Shown here one piece after another: positions 45,707 through 55,279 of a DNA stretch of 64,000 bases. Source of the stretch: Ottowia thiooxydans DSM 14619 (GTDB lineage: Bacteria > Pseudomonadota > Gammaproteobacteria > Burkholderiales > Burkholderiaceae_C). The notes beneath the pieces were generated by a model. It was not told the origin of the DNA and made no database searches. It worked only from the letters and a program-made list of their open reading frames with translations. A program made the translations under genes and the position numbers. The stretch lies in NCBI RefSeq assembly GCF_000422885.1, contig NZ_AUGX01000010.1:124001-188000 (forward strand), in the 5' to 3' direction. Position 1 is the first letter of the stretch; the number at the start of each line of letters is the position of its first letter.

Positions 45707-45789
45707 CGGTGGGGAGAGTTTCTTGAGGCGGCAGGGGGAGTGTATTTCGCGTTGGGAGCTATGCGAACCCTTCCATTAACATTCGAATC

Positions 45790-46599
45790 ATGAATCAGGT
45801 GGACATAGACGGCATATTTCTTGACGTAGAGCAAATTCAGGCCCAACCCGGTGCCTCGCCCGGCTTGGCTCCATTGGTTTTCCTGCATGAAGGTCTGGGC
45901 TCCATTTCCATGTGGCGCGACTGGCCTGCCAGCTTGTGCGCGGCCACCGGCAGAGCAGGATGGGTTTACTCCCGTCAGGGCTATGGCAACTCCAGCCCGG
46001 TGGAGGACGTGCGAGGGCCGTCGCACCAGCATCCGAATGGGCAACGAAGCGGCCGATTGAAGACCGATTACATGCACCGGGAAGCGCTGGAAATATTGCC
46101 AAAACTACTAAGCAGCCTTGGAATTGAGCGGCCGGTGCTGATCGGCCATTCAGATGGAGCCACCATTGCACTGCTCCACGCCGCTCAAAAACCAGTGAGT
46201 GCCTGCGTTGTGTTGGCCCCACACCTCATGGTTGAAGATGTGTCTGTGAAATCGATTGAGGAAGCGCGCCAAGCCTACGAAACCACGAATTTGCGTGAAC
46301 GCCTGTCGCGCTACCACCAGGATGTGGATGTGGCCTTCTGGCAGTGGAACGACATATGGCTTTCAGCAGCTTTCCGCGATTTCGATATTCGCGAAGAGTG
46401 CAAAACCATCACGGCACCCCTGCTCGCCATACAAGGCGAGGATGACGCCTATGGCACCCTCGCCCAGCTCCATGAACTCAAACGCGCTGCGCCCCATTGC
46501 CAGCAGTTAATTTTGGCGCAATGTGGCCATTCGCCGCACCGAGACCAGCCTCAGGCGGTTAACGAGGCCATTAGGGTCGTCCTAGCCAGCGTCGACTAG
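45790..46599 (+). CDS. Alpha/beta hydrolase
   Basis: A 269-residue cytosolic hydrolase with VFLHEGLGSISMW, the elbow IGHSDGATIAL, Asp in IQGEDDAYGT and His in CGHSPHRDQP, so a full triad. The 'HEGLGS' oxyanion segment is shared with a group of small esterases/lactonases. It is divergent from the propeller gene (83 bp) and convergent with rsuA. Substrate unknown. Confidence 0.87.
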   Translation: MNQVDIDGIFLDVEQIQAQPGASPGLAPLVFLHEGLGSISMWRDWPASLCAATGRAGWVYSRQGYGNSSPVEDVRGPSHQHPNGQRSGRLKTDYMHREALEILPKLLSSLGIERPVLIGHSDGATIALLHAAQKPVSACVVLAPHLMVEDVSVKSIEEARQAYETTNLRERLSRYHQDVDVAFWQWNDIWLSAAFRDFDIREECKTITAPLLAIQGEDDAYGTLAQLHELKRAAPHCQQLILAQCGHSPHRDQPQAVNEAIRVVLASVD

Positions 46600-46632
46600 T
46601 GCGTAGTGCGGAAAGGGAGGTTGGCCTAGCCT

Positions 46633-47397
46633 TCAGGAGCTGGCAGCAGGAGGTTTTCCCACTAACTCCAGATCTGCCTCGCTTAGCCAACGCCACTGCC
46701 CTGGCAGCAAATCTGCCGGCAAATCCAAACCACCGATTTTCGAGCGATGCAGCCCTTCCACCCGGTTACCGACAGCAGCCACCATGCGCTTGACCTGGTG
46801 GTATTTACCTTCGGTCAGCGTAAGGCGCAGATGAAAAGGGGACACGATCTCGCAGGCGGCTGCCATCACAGGCTTGGGATCATCGTCCAGCACCACGCCC
46901 GTCAACAAGCGGTCTCGCTGTTTCTCGTCCAGGGCGTGCTTGGCGGTGATTTCATAGATCTTGGGAACATGGCGCTTGGGCGAGTTCATGCGGTGAATGA
47001 AGGCGCCATCGTCTGAGAGCAGCAGCAAGCCCGTGGTGTCCTGATCTAACCTGCCAACCGCTTGAGCCCCCTGCACTTTCCCCGCTGTAGGGCGTTGACG
47101 CAGTGGCACGGGAAGCAGGCTGTAAACACTTGGCCAGGCGCCAGGCCGATGAGAGCATTCATAACCCGCAGGCTTATGCAGCATCAAATAGGCATTGGCG
47201 TGGAAGCTCCAGGGCTCACCTTGCACGGTGAAATCCAGATTCGGCTCTTCAGTATCGAACTCTGCTCCAGGGTCTGTGCAGACGGTGCCTCGCACGGTGA
47301 CCAAACCACGCTCAATCAGGCCCACACAAAGCCGCCGGGTGCCAAATCCTTGAGAAAACAGCAACTCATCGAGCCGCCGATGGGTTTTGCGTTTCAT
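46633..47397 (-). CDS. rsuA: 16S rRNA pseudouridine-516 synthase
   Basis: A 254-residue RsuA-type synthase. An S4 RNA-binding start (RRLDELLFSQGFGTRRLC) is followed by the catalytic AVGRLDQDTTGLLLLSDDG, holding the Asp that attacks the uridine, then KIYEITAKH and EGKYHQVKRM. It converts U516 of 16S rRNA to pseudouridine. It begins 3 bp after orn, forming a two-gene RNA operon. Confidence 0.93.
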   Translation of the reverse strand: MKRKTHRRLDELLFSQGFGTRRLCVGLIERGLVTVRGTVCTDPGAEFDTEEPNLDFTVQGEPWSFHANAYLMLHKPAGYECSHRPGAWPSVYSLLPVPLRQRPTAGKVQGAQAVGRLDQDTTGLLLLSDDGAFIHRMNSPKRHVPKIYEITAKHALDEKQRDRLLTGVVLDDDPKPVMAAACEIVSPFHLRLTLTEGKYHQVKRMVAAVGNRVEGLHRSKIGGLDLPADLLPGQWRWLSEADLELVGKPPAASS

Positions 47398-47400
47398 GCG

Positions 47401-48000
47401 TCAGCTTTCAAGGCGGATGAAGTGTGTGCGGTAGTGTGCCAACTCATCAATGGACTCATGCACATCCGCCAGAGCGGTATGCGCTTGCTGCTTTTTGAAC
47501 GAATCGCACACTTCAGGCCGCCAGCGACGCGCCAACTCCTTGAGAGTGCTGACGTCGATGTTCCGGTAATGAAAGTACGCCTCCAGCTTAGGCATGTACT
47601 TGACCAAAAAACGCCGATCCTGGCTGATGGTATTGCCGCAAAGGGGTGAGATGTTCTTGCCAACATACCGGGAAATGAACGCGATGATCTGCTCCTGGGC
47701 TTCACTCTCGGTCAGTGTGGAGGCTTTTACTTTCTCAATCAGGCCGCTCCGGCCATGAGTGCCCTTGTTCCAGGCGTCCATCTGATCGAGCTGTGCATCG
47801 CTCTGGTGAATTACCAGCACAGGCCCTTCAACGCGAGGCGTCAGGTGCGGGCCTGTCACCACCACGGCGATCTCGAGGAGACGCTCTTTTTCCGGGTCGA
47901 GCCCGGTCATTTCGCAATCAAGCCATACTAGATTTTGGTTGGATTTGGCTAATTCGGCGCCAGATACGGGTACGGAAATGGGATTCTCAAGATCAGTCAT
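47401..48000 (-). CDS. orn: Oligoribonuclease
   Basis: A 199-residue DEDDh 3'-5' exonuclease that clears 2-5-nt RNAs and linear pGp[21 protein letters not shown] is exonuclease motif [18 protein letters not shown] motif II and [17 protein letters not shown] motif III. I use the ATG at 48000 (MTDLENPIS); the longer open frame overlaps the divergent protease promoter. It is upstream of rsuA. Confidence 0.97.
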   Translation of the reverse strand: MTDLENPISVPVSGAELAKSNQNLVWLDCEMTGLDPEKERLLEIAVVVTGPHLTPRVEGPVLVIHQSDAQLDQMDAWNKGTHGRSGLIEKVKASTLTESEAQEQIIAFISRYVGKNISPLCGNTISQDRRFLVKYMPKLEAYFHYRNIDVSTLKELARRWRPEVCDSFKKQQAHTALADVHESIDELAHYRTHFIRLES

Positions 48001-48113
48001 ACCCGGCATTGTCCACGAGCGTCGCAAGTTCCAATTCAGGAGTTCCGGGACACTCAGGTCATCTGACGGAAAAATGCCCCTACACTCGTCCTGCCCTCCA
48101 TCGAGATTCATCT

Positions 48114-49430
48114 TTGACCGAAACCGCTTCCACCCTATCCCCCGCTTTGCTGACCAGCCTGGTATTTGGCCTGGTGCTGCTCGCCAACATAGGCGTCAAA
48201 CTTTGGCTCGCTACGCGTCAAATTCGCGCGGTTTCCCGCAATCGCTCCGCGGTTCCGGCTGAGTTTGCGCAGACCATACCCCTGGAAACACACCAGCGTG
48301 CCGCAGATTACACGGCGGTCAAACTGCGATTCGGTCTGCTTGAACTCGCTCTTTCTGCTGCAGTGCTCCTGGGGTGGACATTGCTCGGGGGCCTGGATTG
48401 GTTGAACGACACCCTGCTTTCGGCCTTCGGTCCTGGTTACCCCCTGCTGCAGCCTCTGGCCCTGCTGACGGCGTTTGCCTTGCTCAACGGAGTCATAGAC
48501 CTGCCGCTGGCGTGGTATCAAACCTTCGTGATTGAAGAGCGCTTCGGATTCAACAAAATGACTCCAAAGCTCTGGCTGGCCGATCTTTTCAAATCCACTG
48601 TGGTGGGGATTGCCATAGGCCTGCCTTTGGCCGCTTTGGTGCTGTGGCTCATGAATGCCACGGGCAGCCTGTGGTGGTTATGGACCTGGGTGGCCTGGAT
48701 GGGCTTCAGTCTTTTGATGATGGTGATCTACCCCACTCTCATTGCCCCCCTGTTCAACAAGTTTCAGCCGCTGCAAGACGAAGTGCTCAAAGAGCGCGTC
48801 ACGCAACTAATGACACGCTGCGGCTTTGCCTCCAAAGGCCTTTTCGTCATGGACGGAAGCCGGCGCAGCGCCCATGCCAACGCCTATTTCACGGGCTTTG
48901 GCGCTTCCAAGCGCGTAGTGTTCTTTGACACCCTTTTGGCTCAACTAACGCCCTCGGAAGTAGAGGCAGTACTGGCTCATGAGCTGGGTCATTTCAAGCA
49001 CAAACACATTCTCAAGCGCATTGCAGGCATGTTCGCCTTCAGCTTGGCTGGGCTGGCGCTACTGGGATGGCTTTCCACTCAATCCTGGTTTTTTGCCGGC
49101 TTGGGGGTGATGCCGAACTTGCCGTTGTCCATGGGCGGCACTGTCTCTAACCATGCACTGGCCTTGCTGCTCTTTGCGCTGGTAGTACCTGTTTTTACCT
49201 TCTTCCTCTCGCCTTTGATGGCGCAGCTTTCTCGCAAGCATGAGTTTGAAGCCGATGCCTATGCGGCCTCCCAAGCAAGTGCGCAGGATTTGTCTAACGC
49301 GCTGGTCAAGCTCTACAAAGACAACGCGTCTACGCTCACGCCAGATCCGCTCTACGTGCGTTTTTACTACTCGCATCCGCCTGCTTCAGAGCGTATTGCC
49401 CGCATGGGCGGCACCATTGCACCCGCCTGA
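48114..49430 (+). CDS. M48 family (Ste24-like) membrane metallopeptidase
   Basis: A 438-residue membrane zinc protease. An N-terminal bundle of helices is followed by [14 protein letters not shown] (HExxH) and, later, the Glu ligand in [12 protein letters not shown]. The size and order match bacterial CAAX-protease-like Ste24 homologues rather than the shorter HtpX. The protein starts [14 protein letters not shown] after a TTG at 48114; the open frame continues upstream to 47715 but overlaps orn and is not protein-like. It heads a compact run with the pterin dehydratase and rsgA. Confidence 0.93.
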   Translation: MTETASTLSPALLTSLVFGLVLLANIGVKLWLATRQIRAVSRNRSAVPAEFAQTIPLETHQRAADYTAVKLRFGLLELALSAAVLLGWTLLGGLDWLNDTLLSAFGPGYPLLQPLALLTAFALLNGVIDLPLAWYQTFVIEERFGFNKMTPKLWLADLFKSTVVGIAIGLPLAALVLWLMNATGSLWWLWTWVAWMGFSLLMMVIYPTLIAPLFNKFQPLQDEVLKERVTQLMTRCGFASKGLFVMDGSRRSAHANAYFTGFGASKRVVFFDTLLAQLTPSEVEAVLAHELGHFKHKHILKRIAGMFAFSLAGLALLGWLSTQSWFFAGLGVMPNLPLSMGGTVSNHALALLLFALVVPVFTFFLSPLMAQLSRKHEFEADAYAASQASAQDLSNALVKLYKDNASTLTPDPLYVRFYYSHPPASERIARMGGTIAPA

Positions 49431-49431
49431 G

Positions 49432-49758
49432 ATGCCTCCAGTTCCCAATACATCGAAGCTGACCGGCGCGGAACTGAGTACTGCTTTGGCACGGGTGGAA
49501 GGCTGGAAGCTCTCCGCCGAGTCCGTTGCGCCAACTATTGAGAAAAGCTGGCGTTTCGCCGACTTCCACCAAACCATGGCGTTCGTCAATGCGGTGGCCC
49601 AGGTGGCCCATAGCTTGGACCATCATCCTGAGCTCCACGTGAGCTACAGCGGTTGCGTTGTCAGCTACACCACGCATGATGCTGGCGGGCTGACGCCACG
49701 CGATATTGAAGCTGCCCTCCTCATCAATGCCCTGCCTGAAGGCTTGGTCCGCGCGTGA
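49432..49758 (+). CDS. phhB: 4a-hydroxytetrahydrobiopterin dehydratase
   Basis: A 108-residue pterin-4a-carbinolamine dehydratase. WKLSAESVAPTIEKSWRFAD, VAQVAHSLDHHPELHVSY with the active His pair, and HDAGGLTPRDIEAALLIN cover the family. It recycles the pterin cofactor of aromatic amino-acid hydroxylases. It starts 2 bp after the protease stop and overlaps the GTG of rsgA by 4 bp. No phenylalanine hydroxylase lies in the window. Confidence 0.93.
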   Translation: MPPVPNTSKLTGAELSTALARVEGWKLSAESVAPTIEKSWRFADFHQTMAFVNAVAQVAHSLDHHPELHVSYSGCVVSYTTHDAGGLTPRDIEAALLINALPEGLVRA

Positions 49759-50747
49759 GCAAGCAGCGCCCTCCCCCATCTGCAGCGTCTGCAGCTTCCC
49801 TGCGAGACGGCCTGGTCGTGGCCAGCCACGGCCGCCACTGCGTAGTTGAAATCGCCGACGGCGAACGTGTGATGTGCCACCCGCGAGGCAAGAAACTGGC
49901 GGTCGTCGTGGGCGATCGGGTTCGTTGGCTACCCTCCGAAGACGAAGGCACCATTGAGCAGATCGTCACTCGCAAGAACCTGTTTTTCCGCCAGGATGAA
50001 ATCCGCACCAAATCGTTTGCGGCTAATCTTGATCAAGTTTTGATCCTGGTGGCAGCGGAGCCGGAATTTTCAGAACACCAACTGGCCCGAGCGCTGATCG
50101 CCGCAGAGGCTGAACACATAGACCCCATCATCGTGTTGAACAAGGCTGACCTTGGTGATCAGTTTTCACACGGATGGAAACGGCTCGCACCCTATCGGGC
50201 TATGGGCTATACCGTGCTGCCATTGGCCGCCAAGTCCGGCGTGCTCACTTCAGGCGAATCTGCGGCGGAAGATTTGGTGGGAGATGGCCTATCTGCCCTG
50301 ACGGAACGCCTGCAGGGCCGCACTACACTCATCCTGGGGCCTTCTGGGGCGGGTAAGAGCACCTTGATCAACCGCTTGATCCCGGGAGCCACTGCGCAGA
50401 CTCAGGAGATCTCGCAGGCGCTCAATTCGGGCAAGCACACCACGACCACCACCAGTTGGTACTGGATGGATGAAGCGCGCCGCACTGCATTGATCGATTC
50501 GCCCGGCTTTCAGGAGTTTGGCCTTCGCCAGATAGATCCCATGCAACTGGCGGCCTATATGCCGGACATCAGACCGCACGTGCCTGAATGCAAGTTCTAT
50601 AACTGCACCCACCTGCACGAACCAGGCTGCGGCGTGATCGCGGCACTAAAAGACGATTCCGTTCCGGAGAAAATCACTGCCGCGCGCTACAGGATTTATT
50701 CGGCGCTGTTTGAAGAGCTGAAATCAAGCGTTGCCTGGGGAGGCTGA
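49755..50747 (+). CDS. rsgA: Ribosome small-subunit-dependent GTPase RsgA
   Basis: A 330-residue circularly permuted GTPase for 30S maturation. After an OB-fold comes the G4 motif VLNKADLG ahead of G1 LGPSGAGKSTLINRL and G3 IDSPGFQEFG, which is the permuted order. The C-terminal zinc site is CKFYNCTHLHEPGC. It begins with GTG, overlapping the pterin dehydratase stop. Confidence 0.97.
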   Translation: MSKQRPPPSAASAASLRDGLVVASHGRHCVVEIADGERVMCHPRGKKLAVVVGDRVRWLPSEDEGTIEQIVTRKNLFFRQDEIRTKSFAANLDQVLILVAAEPEFSEHQLARALIAAEAEHIDPIIVLNKADLGDQFSHGWKRLAPYRAMGYTVLPLAAKSGVLTSGESAAEDLVGDGLSALTERLQGRTTLILGPSGAGKSTLINRLIPGATAQTQEISQALNSGKHTTTTTSWYWMDEARRTALIDSPGFQEFGLRQIDPMQLAAYMPDIRPHVPECKFYNCTHLHEPGCGVIAALKDDSVPEKITAARYRIYSALFEELKSSVAWGG

Positions 50748-50767
50748 AGCAGAATCCCGCGCACCTT

Positions 50768-50845
50768 TCGAGCTGAGCTTGGTCTGTCCTGAGCCCATCG
50801 AAGGGTCGAAACCTCGTGCCACGCTTCGACAGGCGCGAACTCAAG
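50768..50845. repeat. Intergenic REP-like inverted repeat
   Basis: CTGTCCTGAGCCCATCGAAG and the later CGCTTCGACAGG form related inverted arms, a form of the dispersed 'TTCGACAGGCTCAGGAC' element common between genes in Burkholderiales. It lies between the convergent rsgA and lipoprotein genes. Confidence 0.55.
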
Positions 50846-50854
50846 ACGCCGAAT

Positions 50855-51568
50855 TCAAGACGCCAAGTCCATTCGCCGGCGAATTCGAGCCGCCTCTTCC
50901 GTATCTCCGCGTTCTTCAGCCAAGCGCGCCTGCACACCCAACCAGGCCAACAAAGGACGGCTCCACCCTTGCCGAGACGCGGTATCAACCGCTGTAGCCA
51001 CAGTTTCCGGTGTGGCAGCGCTGCGCCGCATCAAAACACCTGCGGCCACCAGGCGAGCAAAGGGGTCTTCGATGCCTGCGATGTTCGCGCCGCCTTGAGC
51101 CACCGCACGGTGATGAGGCGGCAGCAGAGCGGCTTCGCTCCCCGCGGCCTGGCCAGACAAATAGCTAGCGTAGGCGCGTTCCACATCGGAGGCGTCAACC
51201 TTCAATGCGTCGAAGCCAGTGCACGCCTCGAACACCAAGCTGGCAACCCGCGCCGCGCAGCGGTTGAGTTCCACACGGGCTACAAGTTCCGGCTGGCCAG
51301 TACGTGCCGTTTCAGCCCTGGCCAGGGTAAATTCGCGTACTTCGATACGGGTATCGCCTTTCAAATAGGCTTCTGTGAACCGCTCGGTATGCCCCACGGC
51401 ATTGATACTCCAATCTGGAACCTTGGGGCCGCTTGCGCAGGCGCACAGCATGGCAGAAGCCGCAAGAACCAAGGTCGTGAGACGCCGGCGGGCCATGCGA
51501 GGCCCTGCTTCGGCGTTTTGCGGTAAGCGGCCTTTGCGACGGGTGAGAGCGTGGAAAGAATGGCTCAT
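50855..51568 (-). CDS. Lipoprotein linked to the MCE transporter genes
   Basis: A 237-residue protein. The ATG at 51568 overlaps the mlaD-like stop by 4 bp, which favours that start; a second ATG at 51496 gives MARRRLTTLVLAASAML then the lipobox LCAC. The mature part, rich in Ala and Arg, includes RCAARVASLVFEACTGFDAL. I do not recognise a family; it differs from PqiC-type auxiliary lipoproteins as far as I can judge. Its position suggests an outer-membrane or periplasmic partner of the transporter. Confidence 0.75.
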   Translation of the reverse strand: MSHSFHALTRRKGRLPQNAEAGPRMARRRLTTLVLAASAMLCACASGPKVPDWSINAVGHTERFTEAYLKGDTRIEVREFTLARAETARTGQPELVARVELNRCAARVASLVFEACTGFDALKVDASDVERAYASYLSGQAAGSEAALLPPHHRAVAQGGANIAGIEDPFARLVAAGVLMRRSAATPETVATAVDTASRQGWSRPLLAWLGVQARLAEERGDTEEAARIRRRMDLAS

Positions 51569-52626
51569 GGCAGCTTCACTTCTTTTTCTTTCGGCGCAAA
51601 CGGCCACTTGCGATTGATCTCAGTGATCAGGCTGTCAATCTTGAGCAGGCTGCGCTCCACGTCAGCGCGCAAATCGCCCAGGTTGCCCGTGGCCTCGCGT
51701 GCATTGCCCGCAACCGCCTGCACATCCGTCAGAACCGCATCGACTTTCACCACCGTTTGGCGGGCATCTTGAAGCAACGTATTGAGCTGCTTTACCGCTG
51801 CCTGGGCATCGGTCAACAATCCGTCTTGACCCAGGACCTGCTGATCCGCTTTCTTGACCACCCCGTCTACCCGCACAGCCACACTGTCGAGGTTTTTGAG
51901 TAGTTGATTGGTGCGACCGAGTAGCTCACCCACTTGCTTCGCATCCGCATCATTGCCGGTGATCGCAGCCAGTAAACCACCCTTCTCGCTATTCAGGCGC
52001 GCAGTGAAGCTACGCAATTCGGCCATGGTGCCGGCGAGTGAAGACTCTGCGGCAGTCAAGCGGTTGAGGTTTTGCAACACATCTCTGGCGTCTGCCACCA
52101 TCTTGGGAATCTCAGCAGATACGTCCCCGCGCAACACCGTGCGCTCGGCGTTGGTTGGCAAGGGAGCGTCGTCTGGCACGCCAGTGAAGGCGCGAAGCCG
52201 TGCGGCACCCACAATTCCTTTTTCAAGGGTGAACACACTGGATTGGCGGAGCCTGTGGGCATCTTTGAGCGGCACATCCACGAGGATGCGCACCACGCCG
52301 GCGTCTCCCAGTTCTATGCGGCTAACCCGGCCAATGGGAAAGCCGGAGAAGGTCATGTCCATTCCCACTGAGACCCCTTCGGAATCGTCCGTGGTGAGGA
52401 TGAGTCGCTGCGTGGCTTCAAATGCACCGCGGACCCACATGAGGTACAGCACGGCACCGCCGAGCAGGAGCACCATGGCAAGCAGCAGCAAAGCCGCACG
52501 AAACTCCAGGCGATGCGATGCCAGCGTGCCTTCAGGGGGAACATCTGGCAGGTTGGTTGGCTGCTCCGGCAGGCCTGAATTGGCTTGTTCTGGCCTGTTT
52601 GGGGTGGCTGGCGTGGGAACGGTCAT
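51565..52626 (-). CDS. MlaD-family (MCE) lipid-binding protein
   Basis: A 353-residue inner-membrane-anchored MCE protein. A single helix (LLLAMVLLLGGAVLYLMWV) is followed by the MCE fold: TDDSEGVSVGMDMTFSGFPI and GRVSRIELGDAG. The C-terminal half is a coiled region (LLKNLDSVAVRVDGVVKKA). MCE proteins form hexamers that pass phospholipids between membranes. The MlaE-like permease gene ends 4 bp upstream. Confidence 0.93.
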   Translation of the reverse strand: MTVPTPATPNRPEQANSGLPEQPTNLPDVPPEGTLASHRLEFRAALLLLAMVLLLGGAVLYLMWVRGAFEATQRLILTTDDSEGVSVGMDMTFSGFPIGRVSRIELGDAGVVRILVDVPLKDAHRLRQSSVFTLEKGIVGAARLRAFTGVPDDAPLPTNAERTVLRGDVSAEIPKMVADARDVLQNLNRLTAAESSLAGTMAELRSFTARLNSEKGGLLAAITGNDADAKQVGELLGRTNQLLKNLDSVAVRVDGVVKKADQQVLGQDGLLTDAQAAVKQLNTLLQDARQTVVKVDAVLTDVQAVAGNAREATGNLGDLRADVERSLLKIDSLITEINRKWPFAPKEKEVKLP

Positions 52627-52630
52627 TTAG

Positions 52631-53434
52631 TCAATAGTAGTTGCCGATCAGTGATGCGATCTCGATGACCAGCATCAACACAAACATTTGCACCAGCCCT
52701 TGGAGCTCTACGCTGGTACGCGATGCCCGGCGCGGAAGATCCCGCAGTGCGTTGCCCACCGGCAAAAGCGCTACCGCAATGGCAAACAGAACTGTCTTCA
52801 TACTGAAGATCAGTGAAACCACCGGATTGAATATCTGCCCTACCGCATGGTTGTACGACGGCACGCCCGCCAAGGTAAATCCATGCACAGCGACGTAAGC
52901 CAGTATGAGTGAGATGGAGCAACTCACTACCGCCAGCAGAATCACTGCAAAAATCCCGGCCAGCACGCGCGGCAGAACTTCCTGGCTCAAGGGGTCGATA
53001 CCTTGCGCGCGCAAAGCCTGGAAATGACCGGCACGCCTGCGTTTATAGAGGTCAGATCCGCCGGGAATGGTGTATTCCACCGCCACGAACAGTGCAGCCG
53101 CAAGTGGCACGAGCTCCAGTACCAGAACTCGAACGACGGCATCCAGGGCATATTGGGTCAAGCCGTAAGAAAACGCAGTGACCACCACAATGCGGATCAC
53201 CACCACATTGAAAAGCGCCATGAGAATGGTGAAGCCGGGCAAACCAGGGCCCGCCGCGTAATACATCTGGCGCAGCACCAGACTACGTGTCTCAGGCCGG
53301 TAGCTCGAAGGGGAAAACGCCAGCACCATTAGCTTGGCACCCACGAACAACACCGACCACCAGCCCAATAGCCAGCGCACCAGTCCTCGCCCCAGATCGA
53401 GCAACCAGCTGTATATCGAGAAGCCGGAAATCAT
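52631..53434 (-). CDS. MlaE-family ABC permease
   Basis: A 267-residue inner-membrane permease of the MlaE family, with about five spans and VEYTIPGGSDLYKRRRAGHF, IDPLSQEVLPRVLAGIFAV and SYNHAVGQIFNPVVSLIFSM-type loops. It pairs with the MCE protein encoded next. Usually an MlaF ATPase gene lies between or before these genes; here MlaE is the first gene and no ATPase is in the window. Confidence 0.9.
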   Translation of the reverse strand: MISGFSIYSWLLDLGRGLVRWLLGWWSVLFVGAKLMVLAFSPSSYRPETRSLVLRQMYYAAGPGLPGFTILMALFNVVVIRIVVVTAFSYGLTQYALDAVVRVLVLELVPLAAALFVAVEYTIPGGSDLYKRRRAGHFQALRAQGIDPLSQEVLPRVLAGIFAVILLAVVSCSISLILAYVAVHGFTLAGVPSYNHAVGQIFNPVVSLIFSMKTVLFAIAVALLPVGNALRDLPRRASRTSVELQGLVQMFVLMLVIEIASLIGNYY

Positions 53435-53633
53435 GCCAACGATGATACGTTGGAGTGCGCTGCCGACCGGCCGAAAAAGTTAAATCGCCATAAAATTACA
53501 AGCATCAGGGTCTTGTAACACTTTCAGGCATTGCACGAAAGTTCTCCTCAGTGTTGCAAGCTCACCATTGCAGGGTAAATTTGGTCGGACTAGAGTGGTT
53601 CCCCTAACTAGCACTCACCTTCTGCCTGTTATA

Positions 53634-53644
53634 TTGCACTGCAA
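53634..53644. promoter_or_regulatory. PhaR-like operator upstream of phaZ
   Basis: TTGCACTGCAA (TTGC-N3-GCAA) lies 21 bp before the phaZ ATG, just after a TATATT that could serve as -10. PhaR repressors of PHB genes recognise TGC-N3/4-GCA palindromes, so control by stored polymer is plausible. Further TTGCA pieces lie at 53559-53575. The match is by form only. Confidence 0.4.
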
Positions 53645-53665
53645 CATTTACTGGTCCGAACACGC

Positions 53666-55279
53666 ATGCTCTATCAAATCTACGAAGCTCAGCGGTCGCT
53701 TATCGAACCCTTTTCCGACTTGGCCGAAGCCACAGCCAAGCTTTACGGAAACCCCCATTCCCTGGCGGGCCAACTCCCCATGGCTCAGCGTATTGCAGCA
53801 GGCTATGCATTGATGCATAGACTGGGCAAAGACTATGAAAAGCCAGAGTTCGGTATTCGCAAGGTGGAAGTTGATGGCGTGGAGGTTGCCATTGATGAGC
53901 GCGTGGAAATCGACAAACCGTTTTGCGAGCTTCGTCGCTTCAAGCGCTTCACTGACGATCCTGCCACCCTGGGCAAGCTGAAAAACCAGCCACCGGTGCT
54001 GATTGTGGCTCCCCTCTCCGGGCACTATGCCACCTTGCTGCGCGATACCGTGCGCACCATGCTCGAAGGCCATAAGGTCTACATCACCGACTGGAAGAAT
54101 GCTCGCACAGTGCCTTTGTCGGAAGGTGAATTTCACCTGGATGACTATGTGACCTATGTGCAGGGTTTCATTCGCCACCTGCAAGCCGTTTATGGCAACT
54201 GTCATGTGGTCAGCGTTTGCCAACCCACGGTGCCTGTGCTGGCTGCTATCTCCTTGATGGCCAGCCGCGGCGAAAAGACCCCGCTGACCATGACCATGAT
54301 GGGTGGCCCCATTGATGCTCGCCGGTCACCCACCGCTGTGAACAACCTGGCCACCAACAAGAGCATTGAATGGTTCCAGGACAATGTGATTTTCCGCGTG
54401 CCACCAAACTACCCAGGAGCGGGCCGCCGCGTCTACCCAGGTTTCCTTCAGCACGCCGGGTTCATTGCGATGAACCCAGATCGCCACGCGACCAGCCACT
54501 ACGACTTCTTCAAAGACTTGGTCAAGGGCGATGAGTCCAACGCGGAGTCGCACCGCAAGTTCTACGATGAGTACAACGCCGTGCTCGATATGGATGCTGA
54601 TTACTACCTGGAAACCATCCAGGCAGTGTTCCAGGACTTCAAGCTGGTCAATGGCACCATGGACCTGCGCTCCGCTGAAGGCAAGGTTGAACGTGTCCGT
54701 CCGCAAGACATCAAAACGACTGCCCTGTTCACCATCGAAGGTGAGCTGGATGACATCTCCGGCTCTGGCCAAACGCAAGCCGCGCATGATCTTTGTACGG
54801 GCATAGCTGGGCGCGAAAAGCGCCACCTGGAAGTCAAAGGCGCTGGCCACTACGGTATTTTCAGCGGCCGCCGCTGGCGTGACGTCGTGTACCCGCAGGT
54901 CAAGGCTTTCATTGTTCGCAATGAGCCCGCGCAAGCACAGGAAGAGATCCCCCAGACCAAGCCAGCTCGCATTCCTGAAGCACAAAGCAGTGCAGAAGAT
55001 AACTCTCCAGCTTTGAAACCGGCTCCTAAGCTGGTGCAGCCCGCTGCGAAATCGGTGAAGCCAGCAGTCAAAACAGTGCTGATCGCCGCACAGACACCTG
55101 CAAAACCACCTTCCAAGAAGGTAGTTAAGCCCGCGGCGAAGGCCCCTGTTAACGCAGCAGCAGCCAAGCCCGCTGCTAAAGCTGCAGTTAAAGTGGCCAC
55201 TGAGGCTGCGGTGAAACCAGTGGTCAGCCAGCCCGCCAGAGCTGCCAAGGCACCTGCTACACGTCGCAAACCCGGTTGA
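53666..55279 (+). CDS. phaZ: Intracellular polyhydroxyalkanoate depolymerase with long basic tail
   Basis: A 537-residue enzyme that breaks down stored PHB. The N-terminal ~415 residues match the short-chain intracellular depolymerase Pha[33 protein letters not shown], the nucleophile Cys185 in [12 protein letters not shown], Asp in EGELDDISG and His in [10 protein letters not shown]. Common members stop there; here about 120 further residues of Lys/Ala/Pro-rich repeats follow ([19 protein letters not shown]), resembling histone-H1-like or PhaM-like DNA-binding tails. It overlaps rnfB by 4 bp. Confidence 0.93.
   Translation: MLYQIYEAQRSLIEPFSDLAEATAKLYGNPHSLAGQLPMAQRIAAGYALMHRLGKDYEKPEFGIRKVEVDGVEVAIDERVEIDKPFCELRRFKRFTDDPATLGKLKNQPPVLIVAPLSGHYATLLRDTVRTMLEGHKVYITDWKNARTVPLSEGEFHLDDYVTYVQGFIRHLQAVYGNCHVVSVCQPTVPVLAAISLMASRGEKTPLTMTMMGGPIDARRSPTAVNNLATNKSIEWFQDNVIFRVPPNYPGAGRRVYPGFLQHAGFIAMNPDRHATSHYDFFKDLVKGDESNAESHRKFYDEYNAVLDMDADYYLETIQAVFQDFKLVNGTMDLRSAEGKVERVRPQDIKTTALFTIEGELDDISGSGQTQAAHDLCTGIAGREKRHLEVKGAGHYGIFSGRRWRDVVYPQVKAFIVRNEPAQAQEEIPQTKPARIPEAQSSAEDNSPALKPAPKLVQPAAKSVKPAVKTVLIAAQTPAKPPSKKVVKPAAKAPVNAAAAKPAAKAAVKVATEAAVKPVVSQPARAAKAPATRRKPG

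Noticed and set aside
47715..48113. Upstream extension of the M48 protease frame
   Set aside because: It overlaps orn on the opposite strand and does not look like protein; TTG at 48114 begins the first helix.
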